The notes: a model not told the origin generated them from the sequence alone. DNA of 64,000 bases from Micropterus salmoides (GCF_014851395.1 NW_024040596.1:10232155-10296154), one strand, 5' to 3'. Counted from the stretch's first letter, positions 11,785 to 24,723 are shown. A program made the numbers and translations.

Positions 11785-12484
11785 CAGTGGGGAGAACAAG
11801 TATTTGATACACTGCTGATTTTGCAGGTTTTCCTACTTACAAAGCATGTAGAAGTCTGTAATTTTTATCATAGGTACACTTCAACTGTGAGAGACGGAAT
11901 CTAAAACAAAATTCCAGAAAATCACATTGTATGACTTTTAAATAATTAATTTGCATTTTATTACATGACATAAGTATTTAATCACCTACCAACCAGTAAG
12001 AATTCCGGTTCTGTGGCTCAGTAAGAAGCATCTCAAGGTCCTGGAGTGGCCTAGCCAGTCTCCAGACCTGAACCCAATAGAAAATCTTTGGAGGGAGCTG
12101 AAAGTCCGTATTGCCCAGCGACAGCCCCGAAACCTGAAGGATCTGAAGAAGGTCTGTATGGAGGAGTGGACCAAAATCACTGCTGCAGTGTGTGCAAACC
12201 TGGTCAAGAACTACAGGGAACGCATGATCTCTGTAATTGCAAACAAAGGTTTCTGCACCAAATATTAAGTTCTGCTTTTCTGATGTATCAAATACTTATG
12301 TCATGCAATACAATGTTAATTAATTATTTAAAAATCATACAATGTGATTTTCTGGATTTTTGTTTTAGATTCCGTCTCTCACAGTTGAAGTGTACCTGTG
12401 ATAAAAATTACTGACCTCTACATGCTTTGTAAGTAGGAAAACCTGCAAAATCAGCAGTGTATCAAATACTTGTTCTCCCCACTG
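11785..12484 (+). mobile_element. Internally deleted Tc1/mariner-type transposon with about 200-bp inverted repeats
   Basis: The 700-bp element is flanked by TA (11783-11784 and 12485-12486), the Tc1 target duplication. It begins CAGTGGGGAGAACAAG and ends CTTGTTCTCCCCACTG. The inverted repeats extend about 200 bp inward, to roughly 11985 and 12285, with scattered mismatches. A full-length relative is about 1.6 kb, so the N-terminal two thirds of the transposase have been lost between the left repeat and about 12008. The remaining C-terminal coding part is annotated separately. Confidence 0.93.
12008..12268 (+). pseudogene. Tc1-like transposase C-terminal remnant
   Basis: About 86 codons stay open to TAA at 12266-12268. 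They contain the typical Tc1 block LEWPSQSPDLNPIENLW with the third catalytic acidic position (DDE/D class), then LKVRIAQRQPRNLKDL and ending ANKGFCTKY. The N-terminal DNA-binding domain and the first two catalytic aspartates are absent, so this copy cannot make an active enzyme. Its long terminal repeats could in principle be acted on in trans. Confidence 0.9.
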
Positions 12485-12486
12485 TA

Positions 12487-13250
12487 GTTGCAGCGGGGTC
12501 ATCAGGCTGCCAACACATTTTTTGAGGCTGTACGGTGAAAAGTTATAGGCAGGGTATGCTGAATAGGAAAGATAATAACAGGCCTCTTAGTACTGAGCTC
12601 ACAGTTGCCTAAAGCCTAAATACGGCTGCTCTTCAAGATACACCTGTAAAATTTAAAATGACTCTTGGTACTGTTCTTCACTTTATTTAATTTTAACAAT
12701 ATGCTAATGAGTAATCAGTTTTCCCTCTGAATGCATATACCATATGCATTACTAAACAAGTTTGCATAAGTAAATGCAGAATAAACAAGCTTGTACCTCG
12801 CAATGCTCAGATCTGAGTCAGTTTGTATTCTGGTGTCTTGTGCTTTAAACATCATACTGGTGATTTTGCACGTTTTTCTCCTATTTACTACAAATCACAT
12901 ACACTTTACATCACAGCTAAAGTTTTTACAGCAACCATGCTGGTGTTTTCTACTTCTAGTTCTGTATGATATAAACATCTATTAGCAGGCTCTTGGTTAT
13001 GCAGTTTCATTGCGCTGCTTTACTCCGATATCACTTCAACAAAAAATAAATGCTGATTTTATGCTTGTTGTGAAGAGTCTGTCATTCAAATGTACATGAA
13101 TGAGAGTTTAATTTCATATGAATATTTAGAATCAAACAGCACGAATTGGAAAACGGTCCGTAGAAATGTATAGTATACATAAGTTCTAGTTAGCATGCAA
13201 AAACGCTGGTATGGTCCAATAAAGGGGAAAAACAGATCCTCACCAAACTG
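12487..13250. other. Intergenic DNA between pou1f1 and chmp2b, nothing recognised
   Basis: AT-rich sequence without recognised genes, long open frames or structured repeats. It lies between the Tc1-like element and the putative chmp2b poly(A) site. Confidence 0.4.
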
Positions 13251-13262
13251 TACCTGAAGAAA

Positions 13263-13268
13263 CTTTAT
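13263..13268 (-). terminator. chmp2b: Candidate chmp2b poly(A) signal
   Basis: AATAAA on the minus strand lies about 1.76 kb downstream of the chmp2b stop codon and is followed by a G/U-rich stretch on that strand. The resulting 3'UTR would be 1.7-1.8 kb. Another minus-strand AATAAA at 12682-12687 is an alternative. Confidence 0.4.
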
Positions 13269-14850
13269 TACTTATAAAAGCCTTAAACCCTTTACAGAGT
13301 CACTTTATAATGACTAAAGAATCAAATAGGAGGATGCATACAACTTTTAGAAAGTGTGGAAATTTCCTAACCATGAAACTGCACTCAAACATTGTCAAAA
13401 TCTGTTAGAACATTGTTTCCACTCACAATCACAAAAGACTGTAGGAAAGGTAGAGGAAAGAATGATTTACAAAAAAAAATAAAAATAAAAACAATGAATT
13501 ATGTTTCATGCAAGACTGAAAACATTTTCAATTTGTTTTGGCAATGGGAATCAATATGGGAACAGACAGAGACGGAGAAAGACAGAAAGAAATATTATGT
13601 CTCTGTCACTCTCCTGAAGCTGGCTGGCATTAACAAATCATTGTACAGAGGATGATGCCTCAGCTCTGAAGAAGAGGAAACATCTCTTTGATCACAGTGT
13701 CATTATAGCAAACACTTCCATCATTTTGTTGCTGTAGTGTGCGTGTATGTTTATGAGTGAGGCAGCTTTAAATAACTAATGACAGTAACTGCACAGCAGC
13801 TGAAAGAGAAGACGGACTGCAGGACCACCGTAAATCCAATGTCCAGTATAGGAAAAAAAACATACAGAAAGATACACAATCAGATAGCAAACATCAACCA
13901 ATGAAGTCAAAACAAAAATACCCATCACTTGATAACCCAGTAGTATCAAACAATCGATTCAAAACTCTTTTATACGCCAGTCTTTCATTAGTTCTAATAT
14001 TTGTTTGATTAAGCTTCATAACATGACCTGTACAGCATCACAACTTCAGTGGTGCTAATTAAATGCTTGCCCTCAAATCAACCCATCTCACCACCTCATG
14101 CATTTCAGTAAAATGAAGGCCTTAGCCCTAGCCCAAAGGCATCAGTGTTACATATTTCACAGGCATATGTTTATCTGAGTACATAATCTCCAGTATCTAT
14201 GGTAGCGTACCTTTAAAAACACGATCATTAATTAGCTAGTTGACCGGCTGTGTGACGATGCCTGTTCTCCCTTTCACTTGCATGGCTAAGTAACAGTGTC
14301 CCGTCTCTTGACACCCCAGGATATTTTACCCACATAACAATGAAATACATGTACACAGAGTGGATGGTAGTTTGACTTAGAGGACATAAATCAGATGGGC
14401 TTTAAATGAACCGGTGGCAACAATGATAGCAGGTAAACATGGGGAAGTGGAAAATACAAGTTCCATCTGTTTACTGTCGACCACTAAGCTCTTTTTAATT
14501 ACCATGTTCTACTCATACCCATCTTCAGTCACTTAAACGCTGATAGATTATATAACTAACTCAAGTTTGGCCAAAACATCAGATGGGAAAAGCCAAGGTC
14601 ACATATACTGTAGCCCTTATAAAGATAGAGATGGGTGGTAAACAACAGTGTAGGTGGTTCAGATCTCTTTAGGTGAAGCATCCATTATTAGTTCACTAAT
14701 GTGGCTGTGGCCACTCCCGTGTCATAATAAATATTATTTTCGCATAAATAGATCACATGTTCTGCCCTAATGATCTGTAAGGCAACCTGCTGAAGAATGC
14801 ATGAATGTGTTAATATACATCTGTCTGCCTGCATGTCTTCAAATGTCTTA

Positions 14851-14851
<1 letters not shown>

Positions 14852-14901
<50 letters not shown>
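14852..14901. repeat. (TG)25 microsatellite, (CA)25 in the chmp2b transcript sense
   Basis: Perfect dinucleotide tract of about 50 bp. It lies 126-175 nt after the chmp2b stop codon and so probably within its 3'UTR. Confidence 0.95.
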
Positions 14902-14902
<1 letters not shown>

Positions 14903-15026
14903 ACCCTTTGTTACACCTGTAGCACTTGAACGATGACAAAAAAAACAATGTGTCTGACAGAGTCTGTATTAATAAGTACTAATGTTGCACAGGTTTATAA
15001 TGTGAACATTAATACGAAGGAGACAA

Positions 15027-18000
15027 TTAGTCCACTCCCAGGGCTCGGAGCTGCCTCTCAATCTCGTCGTCAGAGATGGTGGCTTGTTTGGAGGAAGCAG
15101 CGCTGGGGAGACTCTTTCCTGCAGCTGGAGCTTTCACCATCTGGAAACACACATGGGCAGAAAAATCCCATTAGCACACACGCTCAATTCAAACTCACTC
15201 ACAATCACAAAGCTTGGTCTTTGTTGTGAGATTGGCTGTCATGTAAAGCGGCCTACTGCAGCTCCAAAGCTCAAAATGTAAAACATTTGCTCAGATTTGA
15301 GAAATGTTATTGTCAATTATATTGGAAAACTATTAACTCCATAAAACAATTCATTCTACATATAGGGACAGCCGTCTTGACTTCGAAATTGGGTTACCCT
15401 TTTAGAAGAGAAGCAGGAAGGGCATCACTGATTATTACCTTTGCCTGCTGCTCCTCAGGTATATAAGTTGGTGGATTCATTTAGTTTGTCTCTTTCCCTC
15501 CCTGGGCATGGTGTTTGTTGTTTGGTTTTTCCTTGTGTTTATTTTCTTTGTTCATTACACTTCACTGTATAAACATGCAGGACACTACTGATGTTACTGA
15601 TTCACATTGCCATTGTTTAATTAAAAAGCTATGTTTTGTCCTCTCCCCTGAGCCGGGCTGTGACAACGTGATGTCTGTGATGTCTCATTAAAAAATTACT
15701 GCAGACCATCTCAGCTTTAATGCAAGTGGGTGTCAATTACGCAAGCATTATTTTTTACAACATTAATCATCCTTCATTTGTAAGAAAAAAAAAAAAACAC
15801 AGGCTTAAGTTGTAAGAAATCACCTTGTAACTCTCCTCTGAAAGTATGACTTTCTGGTTTGGTCTGGTTAACAAGTCAACTATTTTCAGTGCTGTAACAT
15901 TTTTAAAGTGAAACTTTGCCGATTTTAATCCGGCTATGTATCATTACAAAGTTAAATTAACAATGGTTAATTTTCCCGTGTATTAGCTTAACATTAGTAG
16001 CTCTGAGTGGATTTTTGTAGGAGTGGGGAAGTGCAAAAGGGGTTTTTTTTTCTCTGTAATGTACAGCCAATTTAAAAACATTTTGCATCTTTCTACTGCA
16101 TGGACAGCCCAGTATTATGAATACACCCTCTTTCCAGCAGGGAGAAATATCCCTTTAAGGCTTTTTAACTGGTATTATACAAGTGTTGCAACAATCTGGC
16201 ACTCACCACCAAATGCCACAATTAAATTCAGTGGATCTCAATTCAAACTACTAATAAATACTTAAAACCATTACATATATTTAACGATAATTCCACTGAA
16301 TATGACAACACATATGGTTGCTTATTTACTTACGGTAATTTCCCCCAAACTACCATAGTTTATGAGTCTTGTAAGTTCCTTTCAGCTTTAGGGCTGAAGC
16401 TTTTATTTATTTGCTTTTCCAAGAAAATGCATGATACAAGGACATTGAGAGAATTATCTGCTCGGTCTTTTACTGTGATGGAGCAGGAAATAAATACCCC
16501 TTCCCCTCATCCAAAATACAAACACAGTTTTGCAGGTTTTTTATGAAGCTTGCCTGTTTGTTCTCTCCAGCTGTGGGCTTGTTTATGGGACAATTGGTGG
16601 GTTTGTACATTGTGTTATGAGAGGTAATAACTCATGAAGTCCCCCAGGGGGAGACACACACCCAGCAGATGGGCAGCTCAGCAGTTCCACACACTACAGT
16701 AAATGGGAGCTAGAAGAGCTGAGGGCTAGCCCCACCATGTGGCAGCTGGAACACATTTTAACAGTGGAGTAAAAGCCATGTGGAACACTTATTGTTCAGT
16801 TCATGTTGCTAAGGGATGTGCACACCATTAGACTCATTACATGTGTATAATATGTGATAAAAAATAGTAGATTGTTCTGAAACTGGTATTGCCAATGGGC
16901 ATAAAAGTGTTTTCTAACAATATGTAGTATAAAGTTAAGGTAAGGCCAGTGGTAGTTTCACTTTCTCTCATTTTGAATTGCTTACCTTTCCTGAGATCTC
17001 AATGCCGATCTCATCCAGAACCTGGTTGACAATGTCCTGAGATTCTTCTTCATCCCCAGACTCATCAAAGATGTCGTCCAAAGTGTCGTTGACTGGACAG
17101 ATAGTGAGACAGGGAAGGAGGAGATGAAGACAGACAGGTCAATTAAGTACAAGTCAAAGACTGATTTTCAATCATAGTTTAGAATTTAGAGTGAGATAGC
17201 TAAGCTGTGTGAAGGCTTGTGTGTTGGTATTTACACTTTAAATTACAAAAAGAAAATCTGTCTATTTACATGCCATAATCAAACTTTCATTTTTCTCTTG
17301 CCCTCAGCAAAACACACACATCAACACACACGTCACTCCTTACACCATTCACATAAATCCTGACAATCTGGTTATGGCAAACCTATAAATACCGGAGACA
17401 TTTGTGTGTTGTGTCCTTACTCATGTCCTCGGTCATGCCCATCTTCATGTTCTCCTTCTGGAAGTCCTGCATGGTCTTCAGGGTTTTCTCTGGATCCATC
17501 TTTTTATTGACTGCTTGCATTGTCTGTACACATTAAGACAGTTAGTTATTTACAAGTTAAGCTGGTACTGAGAAGGAACACATTGCAAGAGTTGCAAAAG
17601 GGATGTAGCAAATTAACAAGACTTTCATGCCAGACCTTTTTGAAATGTCCTGTGTTAGTTCTTACACAGCCTTCTTTTTCATCATAGGAGGGTGGTAAAA
17701 TATGTGCAAAAAACTAAATTATCTTATTCACATGGTCATCATATATAAGCCCTTCATTTAGGGCTGCAACTAACGTTAATCTTCATTTTCGATTAATCTG
17801 ACAAATATTTTCTCTAGCTGCGTCTATAAAATATCAGAAAATTGAGAAAGTGTCGATCATAATCTTTTCATACTCCAGGTAAATTACCTTTCATGTCACA
17901 GACAAGGCAGTTTCCCAAGGAGCAAATTCCAGATTATTTCTGCACAAATCAGTTTGTCCCCCAAGAAAATATTAGCTTGACTGAAAACAGACTTTAAAAG

Positions 18001-21000
18001 ACTTGCTTAGCATTCATTAACATATTATGAGTATCTCACAAATTATGATTATCTCCTTCCTTCCTGTGAAAGATCAGCACAAATGTGGCTTACTTCAACA
18101 CTCAACTTCAACTGAGCCTGACGCAACAGATAAGATATATCCCTTTCTCCGCTTTACTGTCGCTGGCATGCTGCTCTAAACCATGCTTACCCTTTGCTCC
18201 CAATATTATGGGGTGGAAAGTGCTGCACTATTCATTGATTAAACTGGAAAATCTAGGAACATCTGTGTGTATAAGCAAACTAGCCCTAATGTACATAAAA
18301 ACGATTACCCCACTCTCTCTCTCTCTCCCTCTCAGACAGACACACACACACACCCACCTCATCACACTCCATTAATCTGAAGCCTAATTATATTTGACCT
18401 GTCTATGTTTGCCAAGTCTCTCACTCTGTACAGTGCATTGCTCCTGGCCAATTATTACCTCTCACACTTCATTTACAATAACGCCATGAGACTTGGCTTT
18501 AAACACGAACAGATCTCACATTAATACTTTAATTACAACACTAAAACATTGATATGAGTAAACCCCCGAAACTAGTTCATATGCAAAACAGAAACACACT
18601 GAACTTTTCTAACAGTGAGTTGAATATACTTGAAATCAAATGTTTAATCGAAGTGTGAGCAAAATAATGCAACAAATGAGTTCTTAACTTATTGTTAGAT
18701 AAGCGCATCCTTTTGTTTGTTAGTAAGGACACTGTATATGTTGGGTAGGTACAATAAACCAAGAGATAACAAACTCAGCAGCCTGTGTTGGTTGTTATAC
18801 AATGTGTTGCTTTTCACAATTGGCTTGTCTTAAGGCATGCACTAAACACTTAAATACATTTTAAAACCAGGCCTTAGACCAGTTGAACTGAATGACAGGT
18901 TCCAGGTTCTTACCTTGGCTGTGGTGGACATGGCGCCGGCCATCTTCATTTGGGAGTTCATGACCTTTGTCTGCGTAGACATGGAGGTGACTTTGGAACT
19001 GACGGCGTATGTGCGGTTCTTCTGCTTCCTCAGCTGGACCAGCTGTTTGGCGAGAATCTTGCAGGCCTCCTTGTTACCACTCCTCGCCATTTTCTTGATT
19101 TCGGCCTCCTGGAAGGGAAGAGGAGAATCTGGGACATAAGAACACTTGATTGACATTAACAACATTCTTCAGCTGTGTTTGAATTTTAGTATGTGCAATG
19201 TCAGTATGCAAACTTAGCAAATTAGTGAGAGCATGCACAAAGTATGAATGAACATTCATAAGAATGGAGTCCATGTTACATATTAGATATATCCATTGTG
19301 TCCCTGAGCAAGACACCTAACCCCTGGTTGCTCGAGAGGCGTGCGACCTCTGACATATGTAGCAATTGTAAGTCGCTTTGGATTAAAACGTCAGCTAAAT
19401 GAGTAACATGTAAAACGTAAGCGTAAATATTACAGAATGGTATTGGGTGACATAAAAATAAGCAGATGAAGCAGCCACTAAAAGGTCCAAATTCTAATTT
19501 AACTACATTGTAGATACCTGGAACAAATCAATTAAAAAGGTACTGAATGTTTAGTGTCTCCTGGTTTCATGGGTAAGTAAGTCATGTGCAAAAATAAGCT
19601 TTATGTTTAGAGATAATAGTCCTGCATATAAGCATGTAAATGAAGAAGAAGAAAAAGTTTAGTGTCACACATATTGCAGATTAGCTGTAGTGGAGCAGCT
19701 ACCTTACATGACGGATACATTTTTTTTCAAAGTAATGTTTTGTCATATAATTGCCACCAATGATTCATCTGTTTAACCAATACGAAATGCTTAACCATGT
19801 CAAAAGCCGCATTTAGATCTTGGAAAATCAGGATGGAATAATCAGCAGCCTTGTTGACCTAGAAGACCAGTGTCTGTGCCCTGGAGGCTACTGATTGGGA
19901 AAACCACATCAATTTCACTTTTTCAAGGGTTCATCAGTCGGTTTCGTCATCTTAGGTGACATTCCAGGACTCTGGAGGGTCTTTGTAGAGTAGGTTGTGT
20001 AATCATTAAGAAAATATATTACCTGTGCTGCTAGTGATCTTGTGACCTGAAAAGTACTATCACAATTTCCTCTGACTGTGCCATATAACACATAATACAC
20101 AAATACACACCCACAGACAAGTACTCGTGCATGTATACACATATGTGTATATGTATTGATAAACAAACAGAAACGTATCCCAAATGCTCCCGAGAGACCA
20201 GTGTGTTTGCAAATATAGACACGGTAAATAAAGTCATCTGGAACAGGCCTTACACACTGGCAAGCAGATTCATGCTCTCAGCTTTGGTAAATATCAGAAA
20301 ATAAACTGATGCCCACAGGGATCCTTAGCGTAGGCATGAGCTTGTGTGAGCATCCCAAGAGAGGAGAGTGGAGCTCCAGGTTACGTTGAGCTCTTTTACG
20401 TACAACAGCCGCAGTAGGCAGCAGAGCTAAAAGCATCTTCAGGAAACAACAATCAATTATTAATCGTTGATGAAGAAACAGACATTCCCCACTCAGCTCA
20501 GTGTCTCGGTTTCTTTCTTACACACACACACACGGTTCAGTCTGTCTTTGCCTGCTTGTGAGTAGAAAAACAATTCAAATGAATGCCATGGAGAACAAAA
20601 AAAATGCAGAGCTGTGTGAGGAAAAAACACACACACAGTGACAATAATACTGTCAACTGCACTGTCATATGAAAAACTATGACTGCTTCAATGGGGAAAG
20701 TGGGACTGCTGCTGATGTGAAGCTCATAATGTCTTATTTACTGCCCTGTCGGAAAAAGGGGGTGAAGGGGAGTGATGGATAGACAGTGCTCTCTTGGACA
20801 TGAAGGAATGCAGCACACACATGTGAGGCTGTTAGGCTCTGCCTGGTAGGGAATCTTTATGTATAAAGAACTTCAAACGCAGACACTTTTTAAGGCCTTA
20901 CATTCACATTTAACAATACATTACTTTTCAAAGTAGACTTTCTTGACATGTCTGTTTCAATTCTCTTTCTAATGTATTAAGTCCTAAAAAAACTACATGG

Positions 21001-21637
21001 AAAATGCACAACTAGGCTTAAAATGTACTTTAGAGGGGCGGTTTTTGGGGGGTGGGGGGGGGGGCTTCATCTTGTGTCATTTTTTTGCCGTATTTGTGTG
21101 TGTGCTGTGTGTATGCTCATATTTGAAGCATTCAGGGTGGTGTTGGCAGGGGGCAGCAGACATTATTGTACTAATCTGCTATGGGTCATCATTTCCATTT
21201 CTTAGCAAAAGTATATTTTATTCAAAATTAGACTAATTAGCGAAAAGCATTAATGAGGAACAAAACTCTGGTTCCCCAGGGAGGTAATTATGTCCTATAT
21301 GATATTTACTTAATACAACAGAGGGGAGAGGACACAGCCGTCTTCTTTCATCTTTCAGAGACGTCTGTGAATATAGCCTTATCGTGCAACTCTGTGAGTG
21401 TGTGTTTGTGTGTGTGAGAGAGTGAGAGAATAGTCTCACTTGCCTGAAGCAAAGCCACCACACCACATCATTATTGTCTATTCATTTAGACCCTAGCCAA
21501 TCAGGCTTAATCCCAGATTGTAGGAAGTGCATGTGTGTTCAAAAAGCAGGGGGGGGGGGTCTTAATAAAGCATTGATGCAATATGTAGAAATCTAAGGAA
21601 AATGCTTTGCGTAGGGATACTTTTGTTCCCCAGACTC

Positions 21638-21736
<99 letters not shown>

Positions 21737-24723
21737 TCCCACCATTTGTTTCTCTTGTTTCTCCAGCGCTGCTCTGTCCCTGGTGATCTGTCTCTGAGTG
21801 CCACGGAGCTCCTTAGACTGCTCCTTGATTATATCTTGGGCACGAGACAGAAAGGAGGAAAGGTAAGTTCATACTTCAAAAAGGTAAAGCACAGAGACAA
21901 TTATAAAACCCATGTGCCTTTCTAAGTTACCAAAATGTGAACACACTCTCTCTGACTTCCTGTAATTACATGAGTTTACTTTTTGAGTTTATCAAATAAG
22001 GAAAGTCAAGTTAAAACACTTGGTCAAAATTCTCCCCTTAACTCAGCCCTCGGTTTGTGATGACTCTCCCAAAAAAAAAAGAAAATAGTACTAAAGCTAT
22101 GTGCCATGAAAAGTAGTGGTAAGATAACTCCAGTCTGGAAATCTGGCATCCCTCATGACTTGCATAGTCTACATAATCAGAAGATGACAGCTGAACATAA
22201 AGTCCAAATAAAGACCGGCAGCAAGAATATTTTTCTTCTTCTGTGTTTAAATTGTGCACCGCCCTCTACGTTTTTTATTCTCAGGACATTATAGGTGAAT
22301 TGGTAAAAAATGAACCATAAAACCAGTAAAGATGATCGAGTTTTCACTGCGTTTCTTGATGCAGTTAGAAAGGGGCAGGGTCCATGTCAGCTGCACGGCT
22401 TTGGAAGAAATCTAAAACATCTATTCAGTGGCTTAAGAGTGGGCAGGTTTGAGTGTGCACACTGAGAACGCATACTGACACACCGCCAGCTGTGAAGTGC
22501 CTGGGCAGCTCACACCAATATTGAGTCAGCTCTCAACCACCCACACAAAGTGGCATCATGTGAGATTATAATGTATGACCCTGAAGTCACACATTCATAC
22601 ATGACTTCTGAGTGAGGTACAACCAAACACACACAACCTTCAAGAGAAAGAAAGCCAATATTAACACTCTATTGTAGATTTGGCACTAAAATATCTGATT
22701 TATTTTATTTACATCTGCTTTATAATCTAAAACAGATTCAGTCTGAATTTGGAGGCGCTTTAGGATATTGCAGTCTACATAATACACTAGTTTTAGATAA
22801 ATCTATACTCAATCTTCAGAATTACATAAATGTCCAGAATAAGTAGATACATAGATTAAATAATAAATGTATCAAGTAAAGTCAGTTTTACTTAACATGT
22901 AGCCCAAAATCACTAATAAAAAAAATAATAATAATACTTAACAATAAAAAGTAAAGGAAAAAACCTCAGAAAAAGCAACAGAGGAGGGATGGACCAATGG
23001 CAATAGATGAGTACAGAATAAAACAACAACTTATAAGTTTATTTTCATAATTTATGTTGAAATCATAAAGAGCTGAATCCATTTCTAAACAACTGATTCA
23101 GCTCTATATTCATAAGTTGCAATACCATTTAATAGGAAATATAATTTTGGGGCAAAAGCAAACCACTGCCAAAAAATGCTTATTCTTTCTGAAACGTTCA
23201 GCAATCATGAACTTGGTCAAGACATGTACGTGCGTTGGACCACTTGTGGGAACAACGCATATACGTATAAGGTGACGTGCCGCCAACGTCTCAAAGTGGG
23301 AGGGATATCGTCCTACAAATGTGTGTGATCTAACCCCCCCACCCTTCTCCATTCGCCAAATAACCAGAAACCACTTCGACCACCCTACCCAGGGCAACAA
23401 CGAGAAACACTGTGCCCAGAGAGCGGAGGATGAGAGAAATTAGGATCACGAGATGGAGACGGCGAAATATCACAGCTGAGGAGAGCTGAATATGGCTTGG
23501 CATGGAGTGGAGGTAATGCAGCACAGTAAGTACAGCACGCAGACGATCGGTATGGGTGAAACTGGAATGACAATGATGGGAGGAGAAGGTAGGCGGTGCT
23601 GTGAAAAGATTTGCCTTAGCCAAACTGTTTTAAACTGCAGATAATATACCATTATGTTTTATCATGGAATTCTCCACACAAATATGTTTGGGGTTCAGAA
23701 GAGGTGGAGCCCTCCCTCTGTAAATCCAGCCCTAGAAGTCAATATAATCAGTTTTTGAATATAGCATAATTGATTCATTAAATTTGATAAAGGAGAGGCT
23801 GGTTTCCCATTTTGACCTTGTGAGGCTGATTACCTCGCCTGGAGAAATACTTAGATTGAAAGGCATTTTGGACTTTTGACATCCTTTTATATTACAGATT
23901 ATAATGACCACATCCAACTACAAAGACAGGATGGCATGATCTCATATTTCAACAGCCTTTTCTTTACATTACAGAAATTACTAACACTGTCTGGGATACT
24001 GTCTGGGTGTATTTATTTTACCAGCGCACAGCAAGGCAGTTACTTTAGAGTCTATGTGCCAAACATAAATGGACAGTAATGTAGCTTAATAAATGTACTC
24101 CTGATTAAAAATAAATGACGTGAGAGGTGAAGCTGAGGTAAAGCAGCCCTTGGATCAATCTGAATAAATAATAAAAACAATGAAAGAATATAAAAGGTTA
24201 AAACAAACATTATATTTTCTAATCACTATTTGAAATGACAACGTTTTCACATACATCTGGGAGTAACTGCGGTTTATGTTCCCCTTTTTATTTAACTTAG
24301 TCGATAGAAAACAATAACTTAACCTTTGCTCTAGTGCAGCAGTTCAGACACCTTCTTCCTATATGGACCTAACCTTAACAAATAGCTAAAGATTAGAGTT
24401 TCATCAGTAACCTTGTAGCAAGTAACACCACATAATGTTGTTCAGAGTAACACTGTAATCCAGCCACAACGTTATATGTTACAGAAATAGCACGTTCATC
24501 TACGCTACATTAAGTTTGGCAGCGCTTCATCGCTGGTTTCAGCCAGTAATGTGACTTGTGACTTAACTAGACCCAGAACAGGTTAAACAAGTCAACGTCA
24601 AATTAGCTTATTTAAGATGGGAACAACACAGCAGTCTGTACACCGGGGCTAAAAACAAGTTAGCTAGTTTTGTTACCCAGAGCACTTACCATCGACAGTC
24701 TTCTTCTTGAAAAGGGAAGCCAT
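15027..24723 (-). CDS. chmp2b: Chmp2b, charged multivesicular body protein 2b (ESCRT-III subunit), 6 coding exons
   Basis: In transcript order the coding exons are 24723-24690, 21834-21743, 19108-18914, 17523-17421, 17092-16986 and 15140-15027. They total 645 nt, giving 214 aa (human 213). All introns are GT-AG with phases 1, 0, 0, 1, 0. The protein begins MASLFKKKTVDDIIKEQSKE. It has the basic N-terminal Snf7 helices (KNRTYAVSSKVTSMSTQTKV around 75-94), the acidic stretch DESGDEEES, and a C-terminal MIM EIERQLRALGV at 203-213 followed by D. CHMP2 proteins polymerise with other ESCRT-III subunits on endosomal membranes, and the MIM recruits the VPS4 ATPase. In humans a mutation of the last-exon acceptor causes frontotemporal dementia. 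The only odd points are the weak exon 2 donor (GTGGGA) next to a long CA repeat, and a CRE palindrome 179 bp upstream of the ATG. Confidence 0.97.
15440..15665 (+). mobile_element. Possible LTR-like retroelement fragment in chmp2b intron 5
   Basis: T/G-rich text of the form 'ctccctgggcatggtgtttg', ending near 'ccgggctgtgacaa', resembles the ends of fish LTR retroelements. No paired LTR or coding region was found, so the call is weak. Confidence 0.3.
17758..17960 (+). mobile_element. Fish MITE-like dispersed repeat in chmp2b intron 3
   Basis: It begins 'agggctgcaactaacg', then carries a 'ttttcgattaatctgacaaatattttctc' type end and 'tctataaaatatcagaaaat'. This is the characteristic terminus of a widespread fish repeat. 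The 3' part decays. The same family occurs inverted at 3000-3210. Confidence 0.55.
19294..19410 (+). repeat. SINE-like dispersed repeat in chmp2b intron 2
   Basis: The block reads 'gtccctgagcaagacaccta', then 'gtaagtcgctttggattaaa' and 'cgtcagctaaatgag'. This is the well-known 3' body of a fish tRNA-derived SINE family. The tRNA head is missing. Confidence 0.65.
21034..21064 (+). repeat. G-rich tract with G-quadruplex potential in chmp2b intron 2
   Basis: A GGGG run is followed by CGG and five T, then six G, T and eleven G. The tract is G-rich on the + strand, so C-rich in the chmp2b transcript. Confidence 0.6.
21640..21735. repeat. (TG)48 microsatellite at the chmp2b exon 2 donor
   Basis: Perfect dinucleotide tract of 96 bp. 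In the chmp2b sense strand it is a (CA)48 run starting at intron position 8, directly after the donor GTGGGAC. It is the longest perfect microsatellite in the window. Confidence 0.98.

Noticed and set aside
14688..14948. Open frame through a TG/CA tract in the chmp2b 3'UTR
   Set aside because: A long His-Thr repeat encoded by the microsatellite, no other coding evidence.
21562..21925. Cys-Val and His-Thr repeat frames across the (TG)48 tract
   Set aside because: Dinucleotide repeats have no stop codons in these frames. The real coding content here is chmp2b exon 2 on the minus strand.
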